From: Clytia hemisphaerica
Taxonomy: Eukaryota; Cnidaria; Hydrozoa; Leptothecata; Clytiidae
Assembly (NCBI GenBank): GCA_902728285.1
Contig: CACVBU010001358.1
Coordinates: 930,001-994,000 of the forward strand
Direction of reading: 5' to 3'
DNA: 64,000 nucleotides
Numbering within the stretch: the stretch's first letter is position 1; each line of letters starts with the position of its first letter. Below, one piece after another: positions 23,593 through 34,532 of the stretch. The translations under genes and the position numbers were made by a program. Below the pieces are notes generated by a model. It was not told where the DNA came from. It did not search any database and worked only from the letters and a program-made list of their open reading frames with translations.

Positions 23593-24227
23593 ATGGCAAA
23601 TCAAGAGCTTCAAGATCAAATCAAGAAAATTGTCGAGGATGAATTAAACAAGGAAGGAAACGTGGTGACAAAGTTACAACAAAGATTAGAAAGAAAAAGA
23701 TCATACGACCAAACTGAATTTGAAAAAAAGGGCCCCGATGAACAATTCAAACATACAATCAATGTTTTGGAAACTGTCGACGACGCTCTGGATGCACTTG
23801 AAAAGGGTGACAAAACTCAGCAACCGGATTTATGAAACAAGGTAAGAAACTTTTAGAAGACAGAATTTCCATTATCAAATTAGCAGACAAGGAAGGATGG
23901 GGTGTCGTAAAACACTACAAACAAAACCTTCTTCTCTCGACTGGGGACCTCAGTGAGAAACATCTGAAAGAAGCAAGAAAATCGTTCGAGCAATTCAGAT
24001 CGAGAATCGAAACAGAGAAAAAAGCACACAAGGAATCCTCTTTCACTCAAAGTTTAGACGAAATTCAATGCTTTAACTGCAGACGCATGGGACATTATGC
24101 CAGTTATTGTCCTTTAGTTCAAAAAGAGCAACCTCAGGTTCCTGTATCATCAAAAACGTCATCAAGTTCCTCTAGTTCTACATCAAAACATAAATCATCG
24201 ACATCCAAAAGTGGGAAAAGAAATTAA
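23593..24227 (+). pseudogene. Gag-like protein with zinc knuckle, split by a frame change
   Basis: Two overlapping frames make up this region: 23593-23835 (80 residues) and 23832-24227 (131 residues), overlapping at ATGA. The first has FEKKGPDEQFKHTINVLE. The second has SIIKLADKEGWGVVKHY and a CCHC zinc knuckle, CFNCRRMGHYASYC, then a Ser-rich tail. The order (FxKKGxxxQF, then LIxxADxxxxGW, then a charged helix) resembles Gag-like ORF1 proteins of metazoan DIRS/Ngaro elements, where it is usually a single frame. The frame change may be decay, a ribosomal frameshift or restart at the ATGA overlap. The role would be nucleic-acid packaging of the element. Confidence 0.6.
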
Positions 24228-24590
24228 AAGACTGAAAGTGTTTCAAAAAGACATTTCGTCATTATTATGGTTACTTGTTATTAAGTTTTTTAATTGAATT
24301 TTTTATTAGTGTTGAGGAAAGTCTATACTGCTTTCGTTATTAATAAGTCCTTTTATCAACTTGAGAATACTGGGAGAATTGTCAAGGGGGAATTCTTTTG
24401 TCGCTTTATGGTCATCTGCTTATTTTTGGCCTTTACTCACACCTAATGGCACAACTTTCCTGCCTTTTTTTAAACAATTTCTTGTACTTACCTTATTAAC
24501 AATTCTAACTGTTGTTGTATTTTTGATGTTTTTGCGAGTTTTTATTCGCTAGCTTTATACATCGTATTTGATGAATGAAACTATTCCAGA

Positions 24591-25434
24591 TTTATTGTCA
24601 TTTTTTCTGAACATATTTTATTTTCTTTACATGTCATTCTTGATATTTTGACCATCAGCAATTTTCAAACTTTTACAAGGAACTTTGCACTGTGGCAAAG
24701 ACAGGTGTTATTTTCTGCTTTCTCTTGTTTTTCATGTACGAAACGTTACAATTAAATTACGGAGTTGAAACAATTTTGGATATCACTGCCACGTTTGCAC
24801 ATATCAACTTGGAGATGTCAATGCCTCGTTGCACGCATCAATTTAGAGATATGGTTGCCTCGTTGCGCCTATTATTTTGAAAGATATCCCTGCCGTCGTT
24901 GCATATATCGCTTGTTGTTGATCGTGGTGTCAATGCCTCGTTGCACATACCACCTTACAAGGTATGAGAGTTACATTTACATTTTTTCTATATTTTTTCT
25001 TTACCATTCAGAGGCAACTACACAGGATTTATTGTCATTTTTTTCTGAACAGATTTTTATTTTCTTTACATGTCATTCTTGAGATGTTGACGATCAGCGG
25101 TTTTCAAACTTTTACAAGGAACTTTGCAAGGTGGCAAAGACAGGTGTTAATTTCTGCTTTCTCTTGTTTTTCATGTACGAAACGTTACAATTAAATTACG
25201 GAGTTGAAAGAATTTTGGATATCACTGCCACGTTTGCACATATCAACTTGGAGATGTCAATGCCTCGTTGCACACATCTATTTAGAGATATGGTTGCCTC
25301 GTTGCGCCTATTATTTTGAAAGATATCCCTGCCGTCGTTGCATATATCACTTGTTGTTGATCGTGGTATCAATGCCTCGTTGCACATACCACCTTACAAG
25401 GTATGAAAGTTACATTTACATTTTTTCTATATTG
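24591..25434 (+). repeat. 437-bp tandem duplication (two units)
   Basis: TTTATTGTCATTTTTT starts at 24591 and again at 25028, and the units match almost throughout, including TGCCTCGTTGCAC and GAAACGTTACAATTAAATTAC. The second unit ends near 25434. Short parallel frames in both units differ by substitutions and carry no known motif. The duplication occupies the place where a reverse transcriptase would be expected in the retroelement. Confidence 0.9.
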
Positions 25435-25452
25435 TTGACCTTATGACCTTAC

Positions 25453-25692
25453 TTGTTCTGGTGCTGCAGAAGGAGCCTTGACCGTTGCATTCGTTGGGGC
25501 CATCATTCCTCAGGTTTTTATTCTCCTACAGACAACCCTCTAGTGAAGCTTGCGCTTGAAGGTGATAGACATGTCAATGCTAGCAGAAACTTAAATTCAA
25601 AGAAGAACAGCAAGGAACCTTTAACCTCAGATCTTATTCTTATTCGTCATGCTAAAAGATTCCAATTTCCTAGTAACCTTGGCACTTAACGT
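25453..25692 (+). pseudogene. Possible tyrosine-recombinase N-terminal fragment
   Basis: A 78-residue frame contains DNPLVKLALEGDRHVNASRN followed by KEPLTSDLIL. This resembles the segment joining the core-binding and catalytic domains in tyrosine recombinases of DIRS-like elements (NPxVKxxxxG ... KEPLT). The catalytic Arg/His/Tyr region is absent; the frame ends soon after. The match is from family memory and short. Confidence 0.35.
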
Positions 25693-25821
25693 TACGTAGT
25701 TACAACATTTGCGTTTCTTGTCTTTTTTCTCCTCGTGTTCAATGCAATATGATTCCAAAATTAAATTAAGATTTGTTCTTTATATCTTTACCACTCCAAG
25801 CTAAGACGAGAAATAGTGGAG

Positions 25822-26031
25822 AAGCGTGTTTCTCGGCGATCGAAGAAAGACGAGAAACGAGTTTCTCAACGGTTTCGCAGGCTAGCGCCTTATGCTGCTT
25901 TATATATCTTACGCACGCAGATTGGGACAAGCTGCGCGCATGCGTTGAAAATATATTTAAAATGGTACCTTTCGATTCTGATAATCCTCGCATTTGCAGA
26001 AGAGCGCTAACTGAGATTAGTTAAGTTAACC
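25822..26031 (+). repeat. 210-bp direct repeat, right copy
   Basis: This is the same sequence as 23375-23584, with which it can be aligned without visible gaps. It is preceded by the short B-type repeat near 25743. Confidence 0.85.
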
Positions 26032-26585
26032 TTTTCAACTCTTCTTTCCTAATTTTTTCTTATATGTGTAAACCGAGACGAGACGATCAAATTTCTACAG
26101 CCCGTTCGATAAGAAACAAAGACAACGAAATCTGTGAAGAAGTGGTTCGAACAAACGTGAATGTACGATTAGTAACCGAAAATTTACAAATGTAGAATAT
26201 TTTTGTTTAACAAATTGTACGTAAAGGGAGGGAAGACCTTTAACCTCCGAAGGTTGGGGTGACGGATGCCATCGGTTCGGAGATAATTTTCCTCCAGATA
26301 AACAGCCACTGGGGGTTTTTACGCTACATGCTTCGTCACAAACTTTATTTTTTTATATTTTTACGAGTTTTATTTTTGGAATTCTTGTAAACTGAAAAGC
26401 GGAAAAAATTATCATTGTTTTAGTGTTAACCAGATTGTTATGGTGTTACCACTTCAGTATTTTTCACTGGTCGATCGTTCCATAATCATTTAACTTTATA
26501 TCATATGAGCGTGATGTTCAAAAGATAAAATAATGATCGCTTTCCACTTTTCAACTGTATAATGTATGATATTAAAATATACTGT

Positions 26586-27510
26586 GATGTACTGTAATAT
26601 ACTCCTGTGATGTCCACAATGTTACTGTCCTGTGATGTGTTCAAATGCAATATGATTCCAAATAAATCAAGATTGTGTTCCATTTGAAAAAATCTGAACT
26701 CCTGTGATGTCCACAATGTTCAAATGACTGAACAATCAACTCCTGTGATGTCCACAATGTCCTGTGATGTCCAAATCAACTCCTGTGACTGAACTGTGAT
26801 GTACTGAAATCAACTCCTGTGATGTCCACAATGTTACTGAAATCAACTCCTGTGATGTCCACAATTGTCCACTGAAATCAACTCCTGTGATGTCCACCTG
26901 AAATCAATGATGATGTCACTGTGAATGTCCACAACTGAAATCAACTCCTGATGTACTGAAATCAATGATGTCCACAATGTGAAATCAACTCCTGTGTTAC
27001 TGAAATCAACTCCTGTGATGTCCACAATGTGTTACTGAAATCAACTGTGATGTCCTGTGATGTCCTGAAATCAATGATGTTACTGAAATCAACTCCTGTG
27101 ATGTCCTGTGTGATGTCCACAATGTTACTGAAATCAACTCCTGATGATGAAATCTCCTGTCCACAATGTTTCTGAAATCAACTCCTGTGATGTCCACAAT
27201 GTGAAATCAACTCCTGTCCAAATTCTGAAATCAACTCCTGTGATGTCCACAATGTTCAACTCCTTGATGAAAATTACTGAAATCCTGAACAACTCCTGTG
27301 ATGTCCACAATGTTTACTGAAATCAACTCCTGTGATGTCCACAATGTTTACTGAAATCAACTCCTGTGATGTCCACAATGTTTACTGAAATCAACTCCTG
27401 TGATGTCCACACTACTGAAATCAATGATGTCCACAATGTTTACTGAAATCAACTCCTGTGATGTCCTGTTCAATGTGTTTCCACTGAAATCAACTCCTGT
27501 GATGTCTTGT
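26586..27510 (+). repeat. 33-bp minisatellite, right array, scrambled
   Basis: There are dozens of full and partial copies of the unit TGTGATGTCCACAATGTTAC..., many truncated within the unit (TGTGATGTACTGAAATC, CTGAAATCAATGATG). Frame is lost, unlike the left array. A short retroelement-like piece (TGCAATATGATTCCAAATAAATC) is embedded at about 26645. The irregular truncations could be real or an assembly or consensus artefact. Confidence 0.85.
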
Positions 27511-27984
27511 CATGTTCCGAGTGTTTCCGACACCGATCTCCATGTTAAAGATCGGAACGTTGCGACGAAATTTTCAAACGAGCTTACACAAGATTTAGTA
27601 AGCAGACTTGAAGTGTTGGCCTGCCACGAACAAACAACAATGTCATCTGAACCTAACATTAAAGATTTTTTGAGGATCAATAGTTTTCAAATGATGGAAA
27701 AACCGGTCGGTATTGTGAAATATGACGAGTTTATTGACGTTCTAGCGATTAATCGATCTTTAAAAACGCCTTCAACCTACCATGTAGCTAATGATAAAAA
27801 CGATTTGATTGACATAATGGAAGGTTTTAGACATGAATATCAGCAAACACGAAAGAGTAAAACAGATCCACTTACCAATCGAGACTTGATAGAGAAAGCA
27901 GAAATAAACGACTGGGTAGAACTTTGCTTTCTGATGATTTCGATGGCGCTGAGTCATCAAATTTTGATTGGAGACATAGATTAA
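27511..27984 (+). CDS. Unrecognised open segment downstream of the minisatellite
   Basis: An open frame enters from the array and continues through unique sequence to TAA at 27982-27984. It encodes about 155 residues with FSNELTQDLVSRLEVLACHEQ, VGIVKYDEFIDVLAINRS and KSKTDPLTNRDLIEKAEI. The phrase VSRLEV also occurs in the left frame (EEVSRLEVIKDAQ). It could be the C-terminal half of the gene broken at 23374, but it is read in a different frame of the repeat. No known domain is recognised. Confidence 0.4.
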   Translation, partial: HVPSVSDTDLHVKDRNVATKFSNELTQDLVSRLEVLACHEQTTMSSEPNIKDFLRINSFQMMEKPVGIVKYDEFIDVLAINRSLKTPSTYHVANDKNDLIDIMEGFRHEYQQTRKSKTDPLTNRDLIEKAEINDWVELCFLMISMALSHQILIGDID

Positions 27985-29229
27985 TAATTCTGAAATATTT
28001 CTAAAATTTTGGATGACGTTCTAGTTCTGTCGGTTTATTCGTCATTTTTAACCGACGAAATTTTTGACAGGGGTTGTGGAAATACCAAACTTTTATTAAT
28101 TTGATTTGAGGGTCAATTTTTTCCTATTTTCGGTAAGTTTGCGATTGAATCACATTAAATTTATTGTATGTATGTATTTTTTGCACTTTTTGTTCAAGTA
28201 TAATAAGTCTGTTTATATCGAGGAATGTGTCTTTTTTCGTTGGATGAAATTTAGTTAAAAAATTTTCGCCAAAATGATTCGTTGCTTATTCGTCGATTAA
28301 AAATTTCGTCTCAATTAAGTTTAAGGAATAATTTGCATTGTATTGCTTTTAGATTGAGTCGAAAACAATCGATTTGGTAGCGCTCTAATTTAGGTTGGAA
28401 GGGTAGAGTTTTAACTCTGAGTTTTAATATGAGACTGGATCTGAGGATCCAAAAGTTCAAAAATGGTCCAATAAGGCTCATAATATAGCCTGGAGAAGTC
28501 TATAAACCCGATCCAAATTGAAATATTCGATTAAATTTGAGAGATGGCCCAAAATCGACTTTCTCGCCCGAACTCCAAACTTCGAAAAACAATGAAATAA
28601 GCTTCATTCTCAATAAATTTTGATTACCCCTCTTCAAAATCGAAGAGCAAATGAAATCTGACGTTTCGTTTTTGGATTACGTAATCTTTCGCGTTCGAAA
28701 AACAGACAATGTTAGGGTCTAATCTAGCACCATGTCAGGAAACAAAAAGAAGCTGGTAATGCACAGGGCAGGGAACGAGGTTGGCTTGATAGTGTCAGAT
28801 AATATTCTCTAGCGTCCATCAGTAATTTAAATGAAAGCCTGAAATACACGAGGAAGAGGTTGACTTAAGCCTTCACTTTTTCTTGGCTTGAGAAAGGATC
28901 AAATCCAATAGACCTTTTCATAAATTGCGTCACGAACATCACTTGCCTCGTTTTGAAATTATTGCCATGGTGATTAACGGATTTTATCAAAACTACAGGG
29001 TGTCCCTAATTAAAGTATCGAGTTTGAACATGCGATTGAGTAGAAAAGTTTCTGTGTGTTATCGCTAAAATATAAGAACGTTCTCCATCACACAGGCTTA
29101 TTACAAAAGGTAGTTACAACGTATAAATTAATCGTAATGACAAAGAAAAAAGAGGGAGAGCTTAAAATACAATTTTGTGAACACGCACATAAAACTTTCT
29201 ACTCATAGTTGTGCCGGCTACCAATCAGT
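27985..29229. other. AT-rich intergenic region
   Basis: No gene is supported. The phrase TAGACCTTTTCATAAATTGCGTCACGAACATCACTTGCCTCG at about 28910 has a relative near 22285, so a small dispersed repeat is present. Confidence 0.4.
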
Positions 29230-29690
29230 TAATCGGAATTGCCAGATAAGTGTGTAAGGTGTGTACGGAAACATCGTACGAGCTGAAAATTTTGCGCGGG
29301 AAAATGTTTAAAATCACGTGCGTGGTGTTTTTGGAGTGATGATGCACCCTCTGAGGCAGGATCTCCCAGAGCGAAAACCATGTTGTTCTGGATGATTGAA
29401 AATAGCAATCTCCTCAATAAACTTTGTCAATTGTTTTCTTAAGATTTTTTCGAAGATTTTCACTAAGTGGGAGGTGAGGGCTACTGGGCGATATCTTTCA
29501 GGTTGAGTTCAATTTCCTCCTTTGTGGATAAGGGATTTTTTCAGGGTTCAAGGGCTTTGTCCAGTATCCAAGCATTTTCTCCAAAGGATGAAAAGATGTC
29601 TGGACAGTGATTCTTTGCAGTTTTTTTAGAAAGATTACCGGGAAGCCATCTGGACCAGCTGCAGAGGTATTATCAAGTTCATCAATCATA
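29230..29690 (-). pseudogene. LINE reverse-transcriptase fragment
   Basis: On the minus strand, IDELDNTSAAGPDGFPVIFL corresponds to the start of the reverse-transcriptase domain of jockey/CR1-type LINEs (SAAGPDGFP). Shifted frames further on resemble the conserved SLIxKGG, RPVALTSHL and HGFRxGRSC segments. The piece has several frameshifts and stops and lacks the catalytic part. It is decayed transposon sequence. Confidence 0.65.
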
Positions 29691-30109
29691 TACGTTTGTT
29701 TTTTTTTATAAGGAACACGTTTATAAGGTACTTGAGGCTCAAAATGGTCCGAAAAACTAGGAATTGTTAAGGAACTGCTCAGGCTGAGAACAACAAAACA
29801 AGTCAAGTTGAACTTGAATTTGCACACATTTACAAAGCCTAAACACAAAGATAACAAAATGTTGACGAAACAACGTTCAATAAACGTCTCTTTTTGCATT
29901 TTAGTCCATTGTTATACTTATACATAAGTCACATACTGCAAATCCAATCTTAGCAGCTTAGTAAATAAGGAAACTGGATAAGAAACTTTGAAGATTACCT
30001 CGGTTAGGTACTCGGAATTAGGGATTAGGGATTCAAACTTTGATTGAAATTTTTGAAAGACCTAATTAACTTACGACTTTCAAATAAAAAGTAATATGGT
30101 AGAAAACAT

Positions 30110-30565
30110 TCCGAAGTTTCATTTCCACCAAATATAATCGCTCTCCATCGCAGTGTTCGAGCTGTAAAAATGGCAGACTGACGAATTAGGGATTCGCGTA
30201 ATCGTCACCGAGTGAACAACTCTGCCTTGTGTGGAGGAGAGCAGACTTCTGTTGAACTTTTAAATATTGGAATACGGTTAGGAATATTATAAGGTGTCAT
30301 TTCCTTCAAAAATAGTCGCTCTCCATCGCAGTGTTCGAGCTGTAAAAATCGCAGACTGACAAATTAGGGATTCGCGAAATTGTCACCGAGTGAACAACTC
30401 GACCTTGTGTGGAGGAGAGCAGACTTCTGTTGAACTTTTGAATATTCGAATACGGCTAGGAATATTATAAGGTCTCATTTCAACCAAAACTAGTTGCTTG
30501 CTATCGCAGTTTTCGAGCTGTAAAAATGGCAGACCAAAGTATTCGAGATTGGCTATATCGTTAAC
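30110..30565 (+). repeat. 178-bp tandem repeat (about 2.5 units)
   Basis: TTAGGGATTCGCG is at 30186 and 30364. Each unit contains CTCTCCATCGCAGTGTTCGAG and GTGTGGAGGAGAGCAGACTTC. A third, diverged part-unit ends near 30565. It is non-coding, satellite-like. Confidence 0.85.
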
Positions 30566-30937
30566 GAGTGAATGCCGTTTTCACATCTTCCATTCTATGA
30601 CTTTAGGGTTTTTTATATTTGTGCTTTTTGTAATCCTCATTAATTTTAGAAAAACTCACATCCATGTATCATTTTAACATTTCTAATATTTCTAATGGTA
30701 GCTACAAGTTTAAGTTTAACCAACATAAAGTTGCTTTCTTTTTTAAAGATTCAAAATATTTGACCAAAATGTATTTCTCATTTGTGCTTTTGCAGCAGAA
30801 ATTGATTACGATATCTTGAAAAATCTAAAGTTATCCATCTTTATGAGAACAACAAACCCGTTTTTCAGTTTGCTAAAATCTAACATTTTATTTTCAAACT
30901 CGATCACCACCATTGTGCAACGAAAACGTATCAATTC

Positions 30938-32547
30938 TAGTGGCGACCTGGCAGGGGGTGCAGGGTGTGCAGTGCACCACCCAGAAAGATCTGAGAGGGG
31001 CGCCAAAAAAGCTTTTCAAGGGGGCGCCAAAATTTATTGATGTTTAATTGGGTGATGTGGCGTCCTTCGACACGTTTATAGCGCGCCTTCTAAGTTAATT
31101 TTTTTTGCCTGCTGCGCTTCCTTTTATTTTACGCTCTTACATCTTTTCTCTCGAATTTTTTCATCAAACTACTATCAACATTGAATCATGAAAAGTCAAA
31201 GCAAGAGAAGTGTTGTGTATACACCAGGGGTTAAAGAGGATGTTCATCCCCAAAATGAGAGATTGCTAAAAAGATCGAAACTTGATGATGCTCGCTGTGG
31301 TTTTTGTGGTCTTATGATGAATAACTTTCTCCTTTTTATAAGATCTTTTAGGCTGTTTGACCTTTCTTACACCAAAATCTTTTGCCTGCGGCGCCAAATT
31401 TACAACGAACTCTTATTCCGGCCAATTTTGGGCCTCTTTCAGGCCTTTCACCCATTGATCTTTTAAAGAGAGTAAAGTAAGACCAACCGCGGAAAAGTTT
31501 ATCATGTCATTTTTCTGATACATTTTTAGAAAACAAAAGTATAGACCAAATCGACTTACTATGTATAAAATTTCCATTTCAAGTATCAACAGCTCATGTT
31601 TTTTATTTGCTGAGCTTTATTTTTGGTGCTAAATCGGTATAAATTGGGGCATCTTTAGACATTTTAAAAATTGAAAATTAAATTTTTTTCCTTGTTTCGA
31701 AAACTATGAAATTTCAAATTATAACATCTTTGATTGTTTTCCTGTACAATGCCGGACAAAAGGTTGTAGACAAATGAAATTTCAGTGAAAAATGATGAGA
31801 AATAGAGAAAAATGACTCTTCAATGTGTCTGAAAGGGGATGGAAGTTAAGAAAAACACTTTTGAAGTCGTTGCATTGCTTTTGAATTGCTTTTGAGGGGA
31901 CCACAAGCAAAAAATCAGCGTTTTGATACTGGTGTAAGCCAGTTAATCAAGCCCTTGTGGTTTGCCCTTGCGGTTAGACTGCAGTGGGTGACTTTGAATG
32001 AACAGCTTTGGATAGGTTTGGAAAGCACCCAGAGCCTCTTGGGAACTTGTTTTTGATCGATACTGAAGTATTTTGCAAATACTGCAGAAGTCTACAAACC
32101 TTTTGTCCAGCATTGTAAAGTCTGCCATTTATAGTTAAACATATAATATAAACATAAAAGGCTTAGTACTGACATCAAACGAGTCACCAATAATGTCATA
32201 TGATTAGGTTTTTTGTAGTTGAATTAAAAATTGAAAACAAAGAGATCTAATTAGATCTATTCCAACAGAAATACTGATGCTGGTCTTTTATTTACATGCA
32301 TCCGTTTTAAAAATACGTTTTTATCCGTTTTTTAAGTACCCTTTTAACATATAGCATTTAAAATTGGTATTCAAAGACTCTATATTTTGTCATTGACGGG
32401 GTCATTGATGATTAATCTCACTAATCAGATGATTAAAATTCACTTTGTTTATATGCAAAGCATACCTTGCGAAAATAAGGACAAAAATACCAGGGGCGCC
32501 AATTTCATAGTTTGCACCACCAAAAAAATTAAGCCAGGTCGCTACTG
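30938..32547 (+). mobile_element. 1.6-kb non-autonomous hAT-type element
   Basis: The ends are (T)AGTGGCGACCTGGC and GCCAGGTCGCTACTG, matching the hAT-style CAGTGGCG terminus. The inner left end GGGTGCAGGGTGTGCAGTGC and inner right CGCCAATTTCATAGTTTGCACC recur in inverted orientation in the smaller element at 62495-63477. Its internal segment with CTGTGGTTTTTGTGGTCTTATG is shared too. No transposase is present. A clean 8-bp duplication is not visible here. Confidence 0.7.
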
Positions 32548-32906
32548 AAATTCATCAAATCAAATTGTCAAGAATCACTTTTACTAAAATTAAATTTGCA
32601 GGTACATTTTAGTACACTCATCAAAATATTTTTTCGACCTTGTCGTAATTTTTGAAGGGTTGTACTATGTTGCCTAGAGCAACTGCGAACACTGTGAAGA
32701 AGAGCGAAGAATAGATAACCTTCGCTTGATAAAAACAAACAAAAACTTTGCCAACCAAAAGCTGTCAATATCTAGCCTCAGTAGCAGCGACGATGAGCTG
32801 ACGACAAAACATTAGCTTTTTTTCAAATTGTAAAGCAGTGCGAGAAGCAGTGTTGAATTTTATTAGCCTTTGTTGCTACCTTTTTTGTCAACATGAAATA
32901 AACTAT

Positions 32907-32931
32907 TACATACATACATACATACATACAA
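32907..32931 (+). repeat. TACA microsatellite
   Basis: Perfect tandem TACA units, about six copies. No further function is evident. Confidence 0.8.
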
Positions 32932-33218
32932 GTATATTAGAGAATTTCTCCTTGACGGTGACTAACTGGAGAAAATTCGAATCATAGAAAGAATAGAAAA
33001 AGTCCGAGTCTACTGTTATTGGATGAAAGAATTCTCACCGGGTCACATAGGGAATGATTTGATGAAAGCATATACAAAACGGAAGATTTTGGACCATACA
33101 TGAGATTGCGGAACGAAAACCAGATTAATTTTTTTAATTGAATATCATTTGTAAGATAAGTGCATTAGATCATTAGATTGACGCTAATGAAAACGGAAAG
33201 TTTCGATTGTGCCATATA

Positions 33219-33675
33219 CCCGGGGGGGGGGGGGGGGGGGGTACTTAGGCAAAAATGGGTGCTGGGTATGTGTGTGCCTTAAGGGTAGGGTTTTTCACCC
33301 TCCCAAAGTCTCTCTAAGGGTTACCAAAACAACAAAAGTCAAAATCAGTCTCTCTAAGGGTCGGTTTTTTCACAAACTCGGGTCAAAGAAAAGTGAAAAG
33401 TCAAAAAAGTGAGAACATTTTTAAAAAAAGTGAGAAAATTTTTCAAAAATTAGAGAAATTTTTCGAAAATTGGAGAAATTCTTTTAAAAATCGAATTTCT
33501 TTGGCCCATTATAGAAATTTTTTGTGAAAAAGTCTCTCTAAGGGTTGGGTTTTTCTACACTGAGTCTCTCTAAGGGTCACCTTTTCACCAAAATTCAGTC
33601 TCTCTAAGGGTAAGGGTCCAGAGGTCTGGCACGCACATACCCGACACCCATCAATCCTAGTACCCCCCCCCCGGG
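33219..33675. mobile_element. G-run/C-run-ended miniature element with 8-bp target duplication
   Basis: The left end is CCCGGG followed by about 18 more G, then TACTTAGGC. The right end is TAGTACC, a C run, then CCCGGG. GCCATATA is duplicated exactly at 33211-33218 and 33676-33683. Inside are six AGTCTCTCTAAGGGT motifs separated by A/T-rich spacers. The 8-bp duplication suggests hAT-type mobilisation. The 67-residue frame through the G run is not a gene. Confidence 0.8.
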
Positions 33676-34331
33676 GCCATATATTTGATTATTTTGAGAG
33701 TAAACGAGTGCCTGATCGTTAAAATTCTCATTGAAAAGAACCTTTTTTATAAGAATACCAAGGTGAAATTCAAAAAGAAACAAACAAACTGCGCATCAGA
33801 CTTTAGAAAAATGCTCATTTTAAACCTTTGATAAAGTCACTATTTGGCTCGGGTTTCATCTAGATCTTCAACGAGTGCTTTGAATAGAATCGCTTAAGCA
33901 TGTTGAGAACACTTTAAGATTGAAAAAAAGGTTAAGCTAAAATTTGATGACTCTTATAAAAAATCAATTAACTAGAATGAGGTAATCTTAAGTATTCGAA
34001 AGTTGCATGCAAAGCACTTCGTGATCTTTTCATATCTCTTTTTTTAATTGAGTTGTTATCAACGATTAATGAAATATCTCTAATTTCTCAAACACACGAA
34101 AGAATTTTATTATCATATTCGAAAATGGTCTTTTCAATGACGTCAAACTAAGCCTACGTCGACTTTGCAAAGAGAGCTTTCAAATGACTGATTCATTATA
34201 AGGAAATAGTTGCTTGTTAGAAGTGTAGAGAAAATATTGACTTTTCACTGACTTCGCGAAATAATGACGTAGTTAGTTAATGGGCTCATTTAAAACCGGT
34301 AAAACAAGTTTTGTGATTCGGGGTATGGTCA

Positions 34332-34339
34332 TATAAATA
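34332..34339 (+). promoter_or_regulatory. TATA-like element upstream of the membrane-protein gene
   Basis: TATAAATA lies 201 bases before the ATG at 34533 in otherwise gene-free sequence. It would place transcription start near 34360-34370 with a 5' UTR of about 170 bases. Position and motif only. Confidence 0.35.
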
Positions 34340-34532
34340 AAATTCGATGCTAGATTTCATTCATATTCATATCATTGCTTGTTTAGATTACTTGAAGCAA
34401 AGAAAAGGGAAATATTTACTACGCTATACTATCAACTAACTACAACGATTTATTGAAACCTACGATCAGCCAAGGAAACAATATTATTAGAGAGAAAGGA
34501 GTTGGAGAACATCACCAGCTCATTGGACAAAA

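Larger units (their letters stand above)
23375..26690 (+). mobile_element. Gag-bearing retroelement relic, probably DIRS/Ngaro-like with split direct repeats
   Basis: A 210-bp sequence (AAGCGTGTTTCTCGG ... GTTAAGTTAACC) occurs at 23375-23584 and, essentially identical, at 25822-26031. A second short sequence, TGCAATATGATTCCAAA, lies before the right copy (about 25743) and again about 600 bp after it (about 26645). This A1 ... B1-A2 ... B2 order is what split direct repeats of Ngaro-type tyrosine-recombinase elements look like. Inside are a Gag-like region and a possible recombinase fragment, but no reverse transcriptase. The element sits in the 33-bp minisatellite. Class is inferred; the repeats themselves are plain in the sequence. 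The right boundary is uncertain. Confidence 0.55.

Noticed and set aside
24361-24552. Hydrophobic 63-residue frame
   Set aside because: It is low-complexity, AT-rich sequence between the Gag-like region and a tandem duplication, with no conserved motif.
23375-26031. Simple LTR retrotransposon with 210-bp LTRs
   Set aside because: The repeats lack TG...CA ends, no primer-binding site or integrase is visible, and a B-type repeat suggests split direct repeats instead. This is not fully excluded.
23249-27510. Regular 33-bp repeats resembling a CRISPR array
   Set aside because: The units are contiguous with no unique spacers, in a eukaryotic intron-rich region. It is a minisatellite.
30010-30040. 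Telomere-like TTAGGGATTAGGGATT
   Set aside because: Only two or three imperfect units, in a larger repeat that shares TTAGGGATTC. Not telomeric.
33209-33412. Frame through the G run (poly-Gly)
   Set aside because: It lies wholly within the G-run-ended mobile element and is not shared by other copies.
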